Assembly: GCF_010500845.1 (NCBI RefSeq)
Contig: NZ_JAAAMI010000005.1
Span: forward strand, 1 to 64,000
Origin: Flagellimonas sediminis
GTDB taxonomy: Bacteria; Bacteroidota; Bacteroidia; Flavobacteriales; Flavobacteriaceae
Length of the DNA stretch: 64,000 bases
Reading direction: 5' to 3'
Below are positions 42,364 to 51,785 of the stretch, in pieces. The notes under the pieces were generated by a model. It searched no databases, had not been told where the DNA came from, and saw only the letters and a list, made by a program, of their open reading frames with translations. The position numbers and the translations under genes are program-made. Position 1 is the stretch's first letter. Each line of letters begins with the position of its first letter.

Positions 42364-45300
42364 ATGAGAAACATTTTTTTGACATTCGTTGCAGTGTTTT
42401 CTTGTATTACTGCTTTTGGTCAAACCATAACTGGAACGGTATCCGATGTATCGGGTACTCCTTTACCTGGGGTGACTATTGTAGTTAGTGGTACAAACAA
42501 TGGTACAACAACCGATTTTGATGGTAATTATACCATCAATGCCTCAAATGGGCAAGTGCTGAGATTCTCTTATTTGGGAATGCAGACCAAAGACATTACC
42601 GTAGGCTTTGAAAGCACCATCAATGTTGTTCTGGAAGAAGATTCCACCCAACTTGATGAAGTAGTGGTCACAGCTTTCGGTGTGGAGCAAAAGCAGAAAT
42701 CACTTGGATATTCTGTTACAAAGGTAAGCACAGAAGACCTAAATCTTGCGGGTCAGGCTAACCCTATCGAAAGTCTTCAAGGCCGGGTGGCCGGAGTACA
42801 GATCAATCGTTCCTCGGGAACTTCCGGGGGTGGAGTTGACATTTTGATCAGGGGTGTAACATCGGTTAATCCAAACAGGAGCAACCAACCCTTGATCATT
42901 GTGGATGGTTTGGCCTTGAACAACGACACTTTTGCGGGTGAGGTAAGGCCTAGTTCGGGATCCAATTCCCCAAGTAGCTCTGAGCAATTTGCCTTCTCTA
43001 ACAGGGCAATGGACTTAAACCCTGAGGATATAGAAAGCTTCAACGTGTTGAAAGGTGCAGCGGCAACGGCTCTTTATGGGGTTAGGGCATCCAATGGTGC
43101 CATTGTCATTACAACCAAAAAAGGAAAACAAGGGAAGGCAAAGATCAATTTAACGGCCTCAACTACATTTAGGGATGTTAAAACAACCCCTGAACTACAG
43201 ACCAAGTATCGTGAAGGATTCGCAGGGGCACCAAGAACATTGTACGACCCTACTTCAGAGACCGGGTTCAACCGCGTTCAGAACTCCACTTCATTTTATT
43301 CATGGGGTCCGGAGTATGCATTGGATTCTTATGATTTGGGTGGCGGTAACATAGTTGATCTTTCAGATGATAGGTTCTATAGCCCGTACGACATCTTCAG
43401 AACAGGTTTTAATACTCAATTGAACCTTAACCTAAGCGGAGCAAGTGACCGATTGAATTACTATTTTTCAATGGGTAACAACAGTGAGCAAGGAGTGCTG
43501 CCCAATACTGATTATAAAAAGACCAACTTTAGGTTGAAGGCCGGTTATAAAGTTACGGACAACATAACTTTGGATGGGTCGGTGGCTTTCACCAATTCTG
43601 GAGGTAAAAGAGCCAACGGAGGTGATAAATCGGTAATGAGTGCCTTATATTATTACTCAGGTACTTTCCCCATAAACGATTACAAAAACGCCGACGGTAG
43701 TGAAAGGGATTATTCCTTTGGAATTATTGATAACCCCCGTTATCTTTTGGAGACAAGTAATCTTGAAGATGATGTGAACCGTTGGATCGGGAATACGACC
43801 CTTACATGGTCGCCAAAAGATTGGGTGACCGTGACCTATGCTGCACAGATAGACAACTATTCCGATGCCAGAAACCGATACATGGGTCCTGATCTGGATG
43901 GTGGATCTCAAGTTGGTGGATTCGTTTTGGAACAGAACATCAATTTTACTGGCTTGGAATCCAATTTCTTGGTGGCATTGAATAAGGACTGGACGGAGGA
44001 TTTTACTACCGATTTAACTTTAGGGCATCAAGTGTCCGATTCCAAAAGAACCTATCTTGAAGCAAGGGGTGAAGGGTTGAACGTGCCGGGTATCAATGAA
44101 ATCGGTAACACCACAAACTATTTCATCAACAAGGATATTGTACAGTTGAGGAATGTGGGTGTTTTTGGAGAGTTGAAATTGGGTTATAAGGACAAGTTGT
44201 TCCTATCCATTACAGGAAGGAACGACTGGGTTTCAACCTTGCCAAAGGAAAATAGATCATTCTTCTACCCATCTGTAAGTTTTGCCTATGATGTATCGGA
44301 CCTGTTCGGGGACAACGACATTTTTACATTTGGAAAACTTAGGGCTTCGTGGGCCGAAGTAGGAAAAGGACCTGGGTTCGGGGATGTTGGACAGTACTTT
44401 CTAGTCGATGGTGACTTTCCATTCGGTGGAGTGGGTGGATATCGCAGAAGTACTTTGTTGGGAGACATGAACATTGTGCCTGAAAAGAACCAATCCACAG
44501 AATTTGGAGCCGATCTTAGATTCTTGAATGACCGTATCCGTCTTGATTATGCCTATTACAATACCAGGGTGAAAGATCAGATTTTCACCGTAGGGACCGC
44601 TTATTCTTCAGGACTTTCAGGGATAACCAGGAACGCGGGAGATTTTGAGGTTTTTGGACACGAAATTTTACTGAGCGCGGATATTATCAGAAACCAAGAT
44701 TTGAGATGGGAAGTCATCCTCAACTGGTCAACCAGTGAGGGTAAGGTTTTGGAAATTCCAGAAGATATTGAGGCGGTTGTCTTTGCCGACTCAGGATTTA
44801 CTGGTATAACATCCGAGGTTCGTGAAGGGGACAAAATGGGTAATCTTTATGGTTACAAATGGGTCTATGAAAATGGGGAACGCTATATTGGCGAAAATGG
44901 ATTGCCGACCATCAATTTAGATGAAAGAGTGGTTGTCGGTAATGCATTTCCCGACTTTATTTCATCCATCGGGAGTAATTTCCACTACAAAGGTATAGGC
45001 TTTAACTTCTTGTTGGAATGGAAAAAAGGTGGAGATCTGTACGATGCCGGGATCCGCAATGCCATCCGTAACGGAACGCCCCAAAGTACCATTGAAAGGT
45101 ATGTTGATGTTGTTTTGGATGGTGTAATGGATGATGGTAACGGCGGCTTTGTGCCCAACACCACGTCTTTCTTCATTGATGAGAACTATTATAGGAATTC
45201 CAATGTCTATAACCGTGCATCCGAAATTTTGGTGCAGGATGCCTCTTGGGTAAAACTTAGGAATATTTCCCTATCCTACGATTTACCATCCAAGATCATC

Positions 45301-45486
45301 AAAGACCTGAGCTTGGAAAAGGTGAGTATATCGGCAAGTGCCAACAATATTCTTATTTGGACCCCATTTGATGGCTATGACCCAGAGGGTAACCAATACA
45401 GTGCAGGAAGTAACGTATATGGGTTTACCGGATTGAACATTCCGTTGGCTAGAAGCTATTCCTTTGGATTAAACATTGCATTTTAA
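42364..45486 (+). CDS. SusC/RagA-family TonB-dependent transporter (second pair)
   Basis: A 1040-residue SusC protein: signal peptide (FLTFVAVFSCITAFGQ), carboxypeptidase-regulatory-like domain (TITGTVSDVSGTPLPGVTIV), TonB/plug signature (LDEVVVTAFGVEQKQKSLGY, ATALYGVRASNGAIVITTKK) and a barrel ending LARSYSFGLNIAF. It forms a complex with the SusD-like protein encoded 9 bp downstream. No glycosidase or peptidase follows on this strand, so the cargo cannot be inferred from neighbours. Confidence 0.95.
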   Translation: MRNIFLTFVAVFSCITAFGQTITGTVSDVSGTPLPGVTIVVSGTNNGTTTDFDGNYTINASNGQVLRFSYLGMQTKDITVGFESTINVVLEEDSTQLDEVVVTAFGVEQKQKSLGYSVTKVSTEDLNLAGQANPIESLQGRVAGVQINRSSGTSGGGVDILIRGVTSVNPNRSNQPLIIVDGLALNNDTFAGEVRPSSGSNSPSSSEQFAFSNRAMDLNPEDIESFNVLKGAAATALYGVRASNGAIVITTKKGKQGKAKINLTASTTFRDVKTTPELQTKYREGFAGAPRTLYDPTSETGFNRVQNSTSFYSWGPEYALDSYDLGGGNIVDLSDDRFYSPYDIFRTGFNTQLNLNLSGASDRLNYYFSMGNNSEQGVLPNTDYKKTNFRLKAGYKVTDNITLDGSVAFTNSGGKRANGGDKSVMSALYYYSGTFPINDYKNADGSERDYSFGIIDNPRYLLETSNLEDDVNRWIGNTTLTWSPKDWVTVTYAAQIDNYSDARNRYMGPDLDGGSQVGGFVLEQNINFTGLESNFLVALNKDWTEDFTTDLTLGHQVSDSKRTYLEARGEGLNVPGINEIGNTTNYFINKDIVQLRNVGVFGELKLGYKDKLFLSITGRNDWVSTLPKENRSFFYPSVSFAYDVSDLFGDNDIFTFGKLRASWAEVGKGPGFGDVGQYFLVDGDFPFGGVGGYRRSTLLGDMNIVPEKNQSTEFGADLRFLNDRIRLDYAYYNTRVKDQIFTVGTAYSSGLSGITRNAGDFEVFGHEILLSADIIRNQDLRWEVILNWSTSEGKVLEIPEDIEAVVFADSGFTGITSEVREGDKMGNLYGYKWVYENGERYIGENGLPTINLDERVVVGNAFPDFISSIGSNFHYKGIGFNFLLEWKKGGDLYDAGIRNAIRNGTPQSTIERYVDVVLDGVMDDGNGGFVPNTTSFFIDENYYRNSNVYNRASEILVQDASWVKLRNISLSYDLPSKIIKDLSLEKVSISASANNILIWTPFDGYDPEGNQYSAGSNVYGFTGLNIPLARSYSFGLNIAF

Positions 45487-45495
45487 AAAAGAACT

Positions 45496-46980
45496 ATGAA
45501 AAAAACAGATATAATTAAATCGTTCCTACTATGTTCCTTAATGGTATTTGCCATAGGATGTAGTGAGGATTATTTTGATGTGAATACGCCCTCCAATACG
45601 GCTCCGCTGGAGGATTTACGTATGCAAGATCTTATTGCCCCAGTGATTCACAGTACTTTGGAAGGACAGCGTTCGGCGGAACTCTCATTCGGAAATTACG
45701 TCCAGAATTTTGTGACTACAGGGGGAGGGGCTGCTGGGCAGACGTCCGTGAGTGGGCTTTGGACCCAGGTCTATCTGTATGTATTGCCGAATCTTAAAGC
45801 GGTCAAAGTAAAGGCCGCCGAGACGGGTGCAAACCATATTGATGCCATTGCCGATATCCTAATTGCTGCCAATATTGGAATTGCAACTGATTCTTGGGAC
45901 AATATTCCATATTCTGAAGCGACCCAGGGACCCGATAACAATTTTGCATCCTTTGATACCCAAGAGCAGATCTATACCGAGGTATTTGGTCTGTTGGATG
46001 ATGCCATTGCTAAATTAAATGCTGCAGATGACTCTGGATTTAGTTTAGGTTCATCGGATTTGATTTACGGAGGTGATACCGATAAATGGTTAAGGGCGGC
46101 CTATTCATTAAAGGCTAGATATCAATTGCACTTGGTGAACAGAGGGATAGTAACCCCTGCCGAGGTGCTGGCAACTGTCGAGAATGGCTTTACTTCCAAT
46201 GCCGATAATTTTGCCATGTACTATGATGAAAAAAATATCAATCCATGGTATTCGGAAGAAATCTTGGCAAGACGTACCGGAAATCTGAGCAAAGATATTG
46301 CGAGCCAACTGGTAAGTTCCATGAATGGCGATTATTATCCATTCCAAGGAGGTTTGGTTGAAATAGACCCTAGATTGCCCCTATTTGCCGAAAATAATGA
46401 CGAAGCAGAGTATAAGGGTTTTGTTAGTGGCGGAGGAGGAATCGCTCCTGATGGTACCGATGCCAATGCCCGTTTCAGGGAAGACGGTTTTTATACCAGT
46501 GTGGATTCCCCTTTAATGTTGATTACCTATGCTGAAGTATTGTTCATTAAAGCGGAGGCAGCCTTTTTGGCCAATGGAGGTACCACTACTAGTGTTGGGA
46601 CCAATGCAACGGCCTATCAAGCTTACATGGACGGTATAGCCGCCAGTATGGAAATGTATGGTGTTGATGGGGAAGATTATATGGCCGATGGCGCAGTAGC
46701 GGTTGGTGAAGGGGCATTGAGCTTACATCACATCATGAAGGAAAAATACATCCATAACTTCCTGAATCCAGAAACCTTTGTAGACTATCGCAGATATGAT
46801 TTTTCAGATGATGTATTCACTGGATTGGAAATAAGAAGTGAAGTGGAGAGCGCGGATACGGAGTTTCCCGGGCAGTGGTTTCGAAGGGCCAATTACCCTG
46901 ATACGGAATTGACCAGAAATGAAGCCAATGTACTGGCCAACCAGCAAACACCGGTAACCCCAGTTTGGTGGGATGAATAA
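45496..46980 (+). CDS. SusD-like lipoprotein (SusD/RagB homologue, second pair)
   Basis: The 494-residue product has a lipoprotein signal (LLCSLMVFAIGC, Cys22) and the SusD fold of the SusD-like_2 type: DYFDVNTPSNTAPLEDLRMQ, ADILIAANIGIATDSWDNIPYSEA, LKARYQLHLVNRG, SPLMLITYAEVLFIKAEAAF and NPETFVDYRRYD. This subgroup is often associated with peptide or mixed substrates. It is the last gene of a two-gene operon, terminated by a hairpin that lies inside the convergent gene's 3' end. Confidence 0.93.
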   Translation: MKKTDIIKSFLLCSLMVFAIGCSEDYFDVNTPSNTAPLEDLRMQDLIAPVIHSTLEGQRSAELSFGNYVQNFVTTGGGAAGQTSVSGLWTQVYLYVLPNLKAVKVKAAETGANHIDAIADILIAANIGIATDSWDNIPYSEATQGPDNNFASFDTQEQIYTEVFGLLDDAIAKLNAADDSGFSLGSSDLIYGGDTDKWLRAAYSLKARYQLHLVNRGIVTPAEVLATVENGFTSNADNFAMYYDEKNINPWYSEEILARRTGNLSKDIASQLVSSMNGDYYPFQGGLVEIDPRLPLFAENNDEAEYKGFVSGGGGIAPDGTDANARFREDGFYTSVDSPLMLITYAEVLFIKAEAAFLANGGTTTSVGTNATAYQAYMDGIAASMEMYGVDGEDYMADGAVAVGEGALSLHHIMKEKYIHNFLNPETFVDYRRYDFSDDVFTGLEIRSEVESADTEFPGQWFRRANYPDTELTRNEANVLANQQTPVTPVWWDE

Positions 46981-46997
46981 ATAGTAAAATACAATCC

Positions 46998-48044
46998 TTA
47001 AGTCAAGAGGGTGTTCAAGCAGTTGGTCAATTGCAGAACATCCTCTTTTTTGTGGTAGGCACTCAATACAATTCTACTGACTAAGGGGCCGTTGGCATCT
47101 GGATAATTGAAGTTGGTGACGATAAAGCCCCGTTCTTCCAATTTTTGGGCCAACGTGGCATTTTCAAATTCAAAAGTGGGATGCCCTATCATGTGTTGGA
47201 AAGATTGGTGTTTATCTAGTGTATCCAAGAACAACTGATAGTTTTCCATCAAAGTTTTTCTGCGTGTCTCATAAACAGGTTCGGCATCAATCAATGTACC
47301 CATAAATGCTGGTAATGCCGGACTTGCCCCACCAAAAAAAGGAGTGGCCTTCAATGATGTTATAAGCTTGCTATTTCCAAAAACAGCACCCGCTTGTATT
47401 CCTAAACCTTTGCCTAACGAACAACAGACCAACAATTGGACTGGGTTTAATTTCTTCAGAATGCCATAACAGCCTGTTCCATAATCGCCAACTATGCCAA
47501 TGCCATGGGAATCATCACCCACCAATATCATTTTATCCAACGGGAGTTGTTGCAATGCCTCAAAATGGGGAAACTGTTTGCTTGTAAAATCGATGGTGTC
47601 AAAAAGGAGAACGGGTAGGGGTCTATTATTGGAAATCTCTTTTCGCAATGCCAGATTCAGCTCTTCAAAACTGCTCGTTTTCTTGACGCCATTCATCAAC
47701 ATGGCAGTATGGGCATTCGGTGCCGCGAATAATGCATGTCCTTGCTCCAATAAATGCTGAATGACCAATTGTGCAGCCAGATAACCCGAGGACATGGTCA
47801 AACAAGCTGCGCTACCCACCCAACTGGCCAAATGCGCTTCGGCTTGTTGATAGATATCCAACGCGACATTGGAACGACGGGATGCCCCGTAATGCATGCC
47901 ATATCGTTCCACATTTTTTAAAAAAATCTCGGTAAATGCTGGATATGCTTGAAGTCCCAAATAGGCGGTCCCTCCAAAATAGAGATATTCCGTGCCATTG
48001 GCCTGGATCAATCGGTCCGGTATTCTGGGAATGGAAATGGCCAT
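46998..48044 (-). CDS. AONS/KBL-like PLP-dependent enzyme
   Basis: A 348-residue fold-type-I enzyme of the alpha-oxoamine synthase/class II aminotransferase group: YGASRRSNVALDIYQQAEAHL, the cofactor motif LVGDDSHGIGIVGDYGTG (Asp178, His180) and SLGKGLGIQAG with the Schiff-base lysine Lys212. It is shorter than typical 8-amino-7-oxononanoate synthases (about 385) and lacks part of the usual N-terminus, so biotin synthesis is not assured. It is coupled to the dipeptide epimerase by a TAATG overlap, which suggests amino-acid or peptidoglycan-peptide metabolism. Confidence 0.8.
   Translation of the reverse strand: MAISIPRIPDRLIQANGTEYLYFGGTAYLGLQAYPAFTEIFLKNVERYGMHYGASRRSNVALDIYQQAEAHLASWVGSAACLTMSSGYLAAQLVIQHLLEQGHALFAAPNAHTAMLMNGVKKTSSFEELNLALRKEISNNRPLPVLLFDTIDFTSKQFPHFEALQQLPLDKMILVGDDSHGIGIVGDYGTGCYGILKKLNPVQLLVCCSLGKGLGIQAGAVFGNSKLITSLKATPFFGGASPALPAFMGTLIDAEPVYETRRKTLMENYQLFLDTLDKHQSFQHMIGHPTFEFENATLAQKLEERGFIVTNFNYPDANGPLVSRIVLSAYHKKEDVLQLTNCLNTLLT
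47005..47051 (+). terminator. Terminator of the SusCD operon embedded in the convergent gene
   Basis: AAGAGG-G-TGTTC pairs with GAACA-T-CCTCTT around an inner GCAGTT/AATTGC stem, followed by TTTTT. The rightward terminator lies inside the last 55 bp of the convergent PLP-enzyme coding sequence. Confidence 0.65.
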
Positions 48045-49054
48045 TACATTAATGCTATCCCGCTACCAGGTAGTTCAGGGAAAACGACTTTACCGCCTTC
48101 AAGAATTTCAACCCCGGTAGCAATATCTCCTTTCAAAAGCATGGCTCCGTCCATATCCACAAAATCCAATTGGGGCAACAATTGGGCAATGGCCGAAATA
48201 CCAACCGTGGATTCCGTCATACACCCCACCATTATTTTCAATCCCAGCTCCTTGCCTTTTGTGATCATCCGCCGTGCAGGGGTCAAACCTCCACATTTGG
48301 TAAGTTTAATATTGATGCCATCAAAATAAGGTCCGCATTTTTCCACATCGCTTTCCACAATACAGCTTTCATCCGCAATGACAGGAAGTACGCAAGATGC
48401 TTTTACTTTTTTCATCCCTTCCCAGTTATCTGCCTTTAGGGGTTGTTCCAAAAACTCCACCCCAAGTTCCTTGAGCAATGGAGCATTTTTGATGGTTTCC
48501 TCTGCCGTCCAGGCACAGTTGGCATCAATACGGAAGATACTATCGGTATGTTTCCGAAGTTCCCTAACAATGGCCACGTCATCCTTGGTGCCCAATTTAA
48601 TTTTGTACACCGGCCACGGCTTTTCTTTCAGTTTTTCGACCATTTTTTCAATGGTATCAATTCCGATGGTATAGTTGGTAGTCGGGTAATAGCTTGTATT
48701 GGTTCCCCAAATCTCGTATAAGGGCTTTTCTTTTAATTTTCCATACAGGTCGTTGGCGGCCAAATCCAAGGCACAAAGGGTAAAGTTCTGCAATCCTAAT
48801 GATACCAAATGTTGGTAGAAATTTTCGGGAGAGTCAAAATCATAATTTTCTATCGCTTCCCGAACAGCTTCAATTTCCGCCGTCATGCTTTCCACCGTAC
48901 TGCTATAATACGGATTGGAAGTAGCTTCACCATAACCCGTTTTCCCGTCAAAGGAAAGCCCAACGATCATGGTGTCCTGGGTATCGTGTGATTCGCGTGA
49001 AATGGTAAAGGTGTGGGCTAACTCAAGGGTGTGCTTTTGGATTTCTATTTGCAT
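48044..49054 (-). CDS. Dipeptide epimerase (L-Ala-D/L-Glu type, enolase superfamily)
   Basis: The start was set at the ATG at 49054 (MQIEIQKHTL); an upstream TTG at 49063 is less likely. The 336-residue protein has the muconate-lactonising-type active site: the KIK motif in PVYKIKLGT (Lys151, Lys153), metal ligands Asp178 (RIDANCAW), Glu203 (FLEQPL) and Asp228 (IADES), and a second lysine in NIKLTKCGG. Homologues epimerise L-Ala-D-Glu from recycled peptidoglycan or other dipeptides. The Cys in IADESC and the overlap with the PLP enzyme are consistent with a dedicated peptide pathway. Confidence 0.9.
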   Translation of the reverse strand: MQIEIQKHTLELAHTFTISRESHDTQDTMIVGLSFDGKTGYGEATSNPYYSSTVESMTAEIEAVREAIENYDFDSPENFYQHLVSLGLQNFTLCALDLAANDLYGKLKEKPLYEIWGTNTSYYPTTNYTIGIDTIEKMVEKLKEKPWPVYKIKLGTKDDVAIVRELRKHTDSIFRIDANCAWTAEETIKNAPLLKELGVEFLEQPLKADNWEGMKKVKASCVLPVIADESCIVESDVEKCGPYFDGINIKLTKCGGLTPARRMITKGKELGLKIMVGCMTESTVGISAIAQLLPQLDFVDMDGAMLLKGDIATGVEILEGGKVVFPELPGSGIALM

Positions 49055-49110
49055 CAAGACCAAATTTATAAAGTCGCTAAGATAACATTTCGGCAGCGGT
49101 TAATAAAGAC

Positions 49111-49140
49111 AAGGGCCCATTGAAATTTCAATGGGCCCTT
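49111..49140. terminator. 30-bp perfect palindrome, terminator of the GIN/PspC operon
   Basis: AAGGGCCCATTGAAA and its exact complement, followed by CATTTTTTG rightward and GTCTTTATT leftward. It lies between the GIN-protein gene and the epimerase gene, both read leftward. Confidence 0.75.
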
Positions 49141-49162
49141 CATTTTTTGATTGGTTTTGGTA

Positions 49163-49921
49163 TCAGTATTTGCGAACGCTACCCGATACCGATTTTTTGG
49201 TCTGTACGCTGGCTTCGCCTGTATAGGAGATGTCCGCACCACTATTGGCATCGGCTACCAGGGATTCGGTTACGTTCACCGTAATATCGGCTCCGCTACT
49301 GGCATCGGCATTGCAACGTTTTACCAAAAGGTCCCTAGCTTTAATATCCGACCCACTGCTGGCATCTGCATACAACATATCGGCCCTACCGGAAACCTTT
49401 ATGTCGGCACCGCTACTGGCATCGGCGGTCACTTCCCTTGCGGATAGTTCCACCGTAAGGTCGGAGCCACTACTGGCATCCAATTCAATGCTTCCGGATT
49501 CGATAACGTTTTGGACGATCAGGTCTGCACCACTGGAGCTTTTCAACGCGGTGATGGTGGGTAGTGAAACATAAACGTTCTTTGTGGCCCTTCCAATGTT
49601 TTCAATGGCATGGATCTTTAATTTACCGTCCCTTACATCGGTGCCGATCAAGTCGATGATGTTTTCGTCACCTTCCACTTTGATCTTGAACTCAGAATCT
49701 TGGGTAACAAATACATCGATGCCTTCCGAAGCCAAAACCTCGGTGAACTTCTCCGAAATGTTACGGGTTTCCTCTACGACCTGTCCGTTTCCGGTCTTGC
49801 CCTGTCCAAAGTTCACATCCATCATACAGGACGATGCGAACAACGAAAGAAGGACTGCGATGGCTAATCTTGCTAGTGTTGTCATGATTGTTTGTTTTTT
49901 ATGCCCGGTTAACCTGAGCAT
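49163..49921 (-). CDS. Head-GIN (DUF2807) secreted protein with SSGAD repeats
   Basis: The 252-residue product has a lipoprotein-like signal (LAIAVLLSLFASSC, Cys31) followed by FGQGKTGNGQVVEETRNI and about nine short turns of the type DASSGSDI/DASSGADI that build a right-handed beta-helix, as in the putative auto-transporter adhesin head-GIN family. The first turns read FTEVLASEGIDVFVTQD. Function is unknown; GIN proteins commonly accompany PspC and PadR genes, as here. The repeated codons keep long spurious frames open on the opposite strand. The start may be the internal Met at residue 13. Confidence 0.85.
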   Translation of the reverse strand: MLRLTGHKKQTIMTTLARLAIAVLLSLFASSCMMDVNFGQGKTGNGQVVEETRNISEKFTEVLASEGIDVFVTQDSEFKIKVEGDENIIDLIGTDVRDGKLKIHAIENIGRATKNVYVSLPTITALKSSSGADLIVQNVIESGSIELDASSGSDLTVELSAREVTADASSGADIKVSGRADMLYADASSGSDIKARDLLVKRCNADASSGADITVNVTESLVADANSGADISYTGEASVQTKKSVSGSVRKY

Positions 49922-50038
49922 GTATTATTGATTGATTTTGAAAATTGATTTGTTTCGTACTGAAATGAATCAGTGTAAATGTCCTTTTAAATGGTTGTGA
50001 AATGAAGTTTATCTGACTGAACTGTCAAAAATGGCAGC

Positions 50039-51775
50039 TCAATTGTTATTTTTCTGCCCTGCCTTCATTTTGATACCGTCCTCATCGATCTTCATCTGAA
50101 AGGAATCGTTGTTGTCCTTGATGTCTATATCGATGCCGTCTTCGTTGATGATGATCTTGTTGTTGCCATCCCCATCATTGGTATCGTCCAATTCCGGACA
50201 ATCCAGACACTCCAATTCCCCATCCTTATCCATTCTCCATAGGTATCCAACAATACCACTTCTGTAGTAATCCCTGTCGTTTTCAATACCTCTGGCGATG
50301 TGGTATTTGGTGGATTGCTCAAAACGTACCATTTTACCTTCAGGCACATGGATCGTAACGGAAACTTCTTGGTTTCTGGCCTTATTGGAAGTGTCGGTGG
50401 TCAAATATTCATCCAACACTATTTGATCGCCCGTTAGTTCGTAGCCAAATTGAATATTTTTGGCCCTATCGCGGGCAGCCAAGGAAGAACTGCCATCGGC
50501 ATCTTTCCGAACGGTAATGTTTACCAAGCTGTCCTCTGATTTTCTCACACGGATTTCCACGGCATCCGAAATGAGTATCCTTTTATCATTTTGATCGTAC
50601 GCGAAGGACATGCGACCGAAGTGTACATCATCCCTTGTGTATTCATAGCCAGGGTTCCTCATTTTGATGACCAAGGTGTCGGATATATTTTCCATTGCCA
50701 ATGGATTGCGCTCATGCACACTTCCGGTATTGGAGAATTCCGCAGCTTGACGGATACCAAGGGCGATCAACACACCAATGGATATCAACCAAAGCCCCAA
50801 AAGTGAGAATTTGGCAATGTTTCCGATGGATTTCAAATTGGTCACCAATATCTTCAAACCAAGATATAAAAGGAAGAAGAAGGGAATCCCCAAAGCAAAG
50901 AACAATAGGATGGATACCAACCAGACAGGTGCACCAGTGGTGTTCACGATCTCATAAAAATCCACTCCTGGAAAATGTACCGCATCGAACATGCCCACGG
51001 TAAACAGTCCGAAGAACAGACCGATCAAAGTGGCCGCGCCAATAATGATCAACAAGATGCCGATGAACTTACCGAATACCTTGAACAGGAACAATATAAC
51101 GTCCCCGATAGTATCAAAAAAGGTCTTGGAGCTGCTTTTGACCTTGTTGCCCATTTTTTCATAGTCAACACTTTTTACCTTGTCGGCAACATCATCAAAC
51201 CCCTCTTTAACTTTGCGTTCTATATTGCTGATGTTGATAGGCTCTCCCCGCATGTCCAATTTCTGCGAAGTGGTAACGGCTTCGGGAACCAAGATCCAAA
51301 GTAGGATGTAGGCAATCAATCCAAATCCACTAGTGAAAACGGCCAAAAGGATAAAGATCAATCTGATCCAAAGCGCGTCTATACCCAAGTAGTGTTCCAG
51401 ACCTGCACATACACCGCCAATATATTTATGGTCAATGTCACGGTACAGTTTTTTGGACTTAGGTTCCGGTTGGGTGTGCGACTTTTTGGGTTCGTCCTCA
51501 AAAATGTCCTCATCTACCATGTAATCTTCAGGTTGACCCATTACATTGATGACCTGGTCTACCTCTTTATGGGTGATCACCTGTCTTTCGTTCTCCATTT
51601 TCTCCAAAAAGAGTTCGGCGATCCTTGCCTCAATGTCGGCTATGATCTCATCGCTTCCAGTGGTACCGGCAAAGGACCGTTTAATGGACTCCAGGTACCG
51701 CCTCAGCTTGTTATACGCATCGTCATCTATATGGAAGAGCGTATTTGCCAAATTTATGTTTACTGTCTTGTTCAT
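50039..51775 (-). CDS. PspC-domain membrane protein, envelope-stress type
   Basis: A 578-residue protein: a soluble N-terminal HTH-like region (INLANTLFHIDDDAYNKLRRYL, DIEARIAELF), then the PspC domain (KKLYRDIDHKYIGGVCAGLEHYLGIDALW, split by its own helix FGLIAYILLWILVPEA). At least four membrane helices follow (VILFLFKVFGKFIGILLIII, VSILLFFALGIPFFFLLYLG and others), and a C-terminal beta-rich soluble part ends in an acidic stretch (DIDIKDNNDSFQMKIDEDG). It lies 10 bp downstream of the PadR gene on the same strand. It may take part in membrane-stress sensing together with the GIN protein. Confidence 0.9.
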   Translation of the reverse strand: MNKTVNINLANTLFHIDDDAYNKLRRYLESIKRSFAGTTGSDEIIADIEARIAELFLEKMENERQVITHKEVDQVINVMGQPEDYMVDEDIFEDEPKKSHTQPEPKSKKLYRDIDHKYIGGVCAGLEHYLGIDALWIRLIFILLAVFTSGFGLIAYILLWILVPEAVTTSQKLDMRGEPINISNIERKVKEGFDDVADKVKSVDYEKMGNKVKSSSKTFFDTIGDVILFLFKVFGKFIGILLIIIGAATLIGLFFGLFTVGMFDAVHFPGVDFYEIVNTTGAPVWLVSILLFFALGIPFFFLLYLGLKILVTNLKSIGNIAKFSLLGLWLISIGVLIALGIRQAAEFSNTGSVHERNPLAMENISDTLVIKMRNPGYEYTRDDVHFGRMSFAYDQNDKRILISDAVEIRVRKSEDSLVNITVRKDADGSSSLAARDRAKNIQFGYELTGDQIVLDEYLTTDTSNKARNQEVSVTIHVPEGKMVRFEQSTKYHIARGIENDRDYYRSGIVGYLWRMDKDGELECLDCPELDDTNDGDGNNKIIINEDGIDIDIKDNNDSFQMKIDEDGIKMKAGQKNNN

Positions 51776-51785
51776 TTTTTGATTC

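Noticed and set aside
49230-49574. Long plus-strand open frame opposite the GIN gene
   Set aside because: It is a shadow kept open by the repeated SSGAD codons on the other strand.
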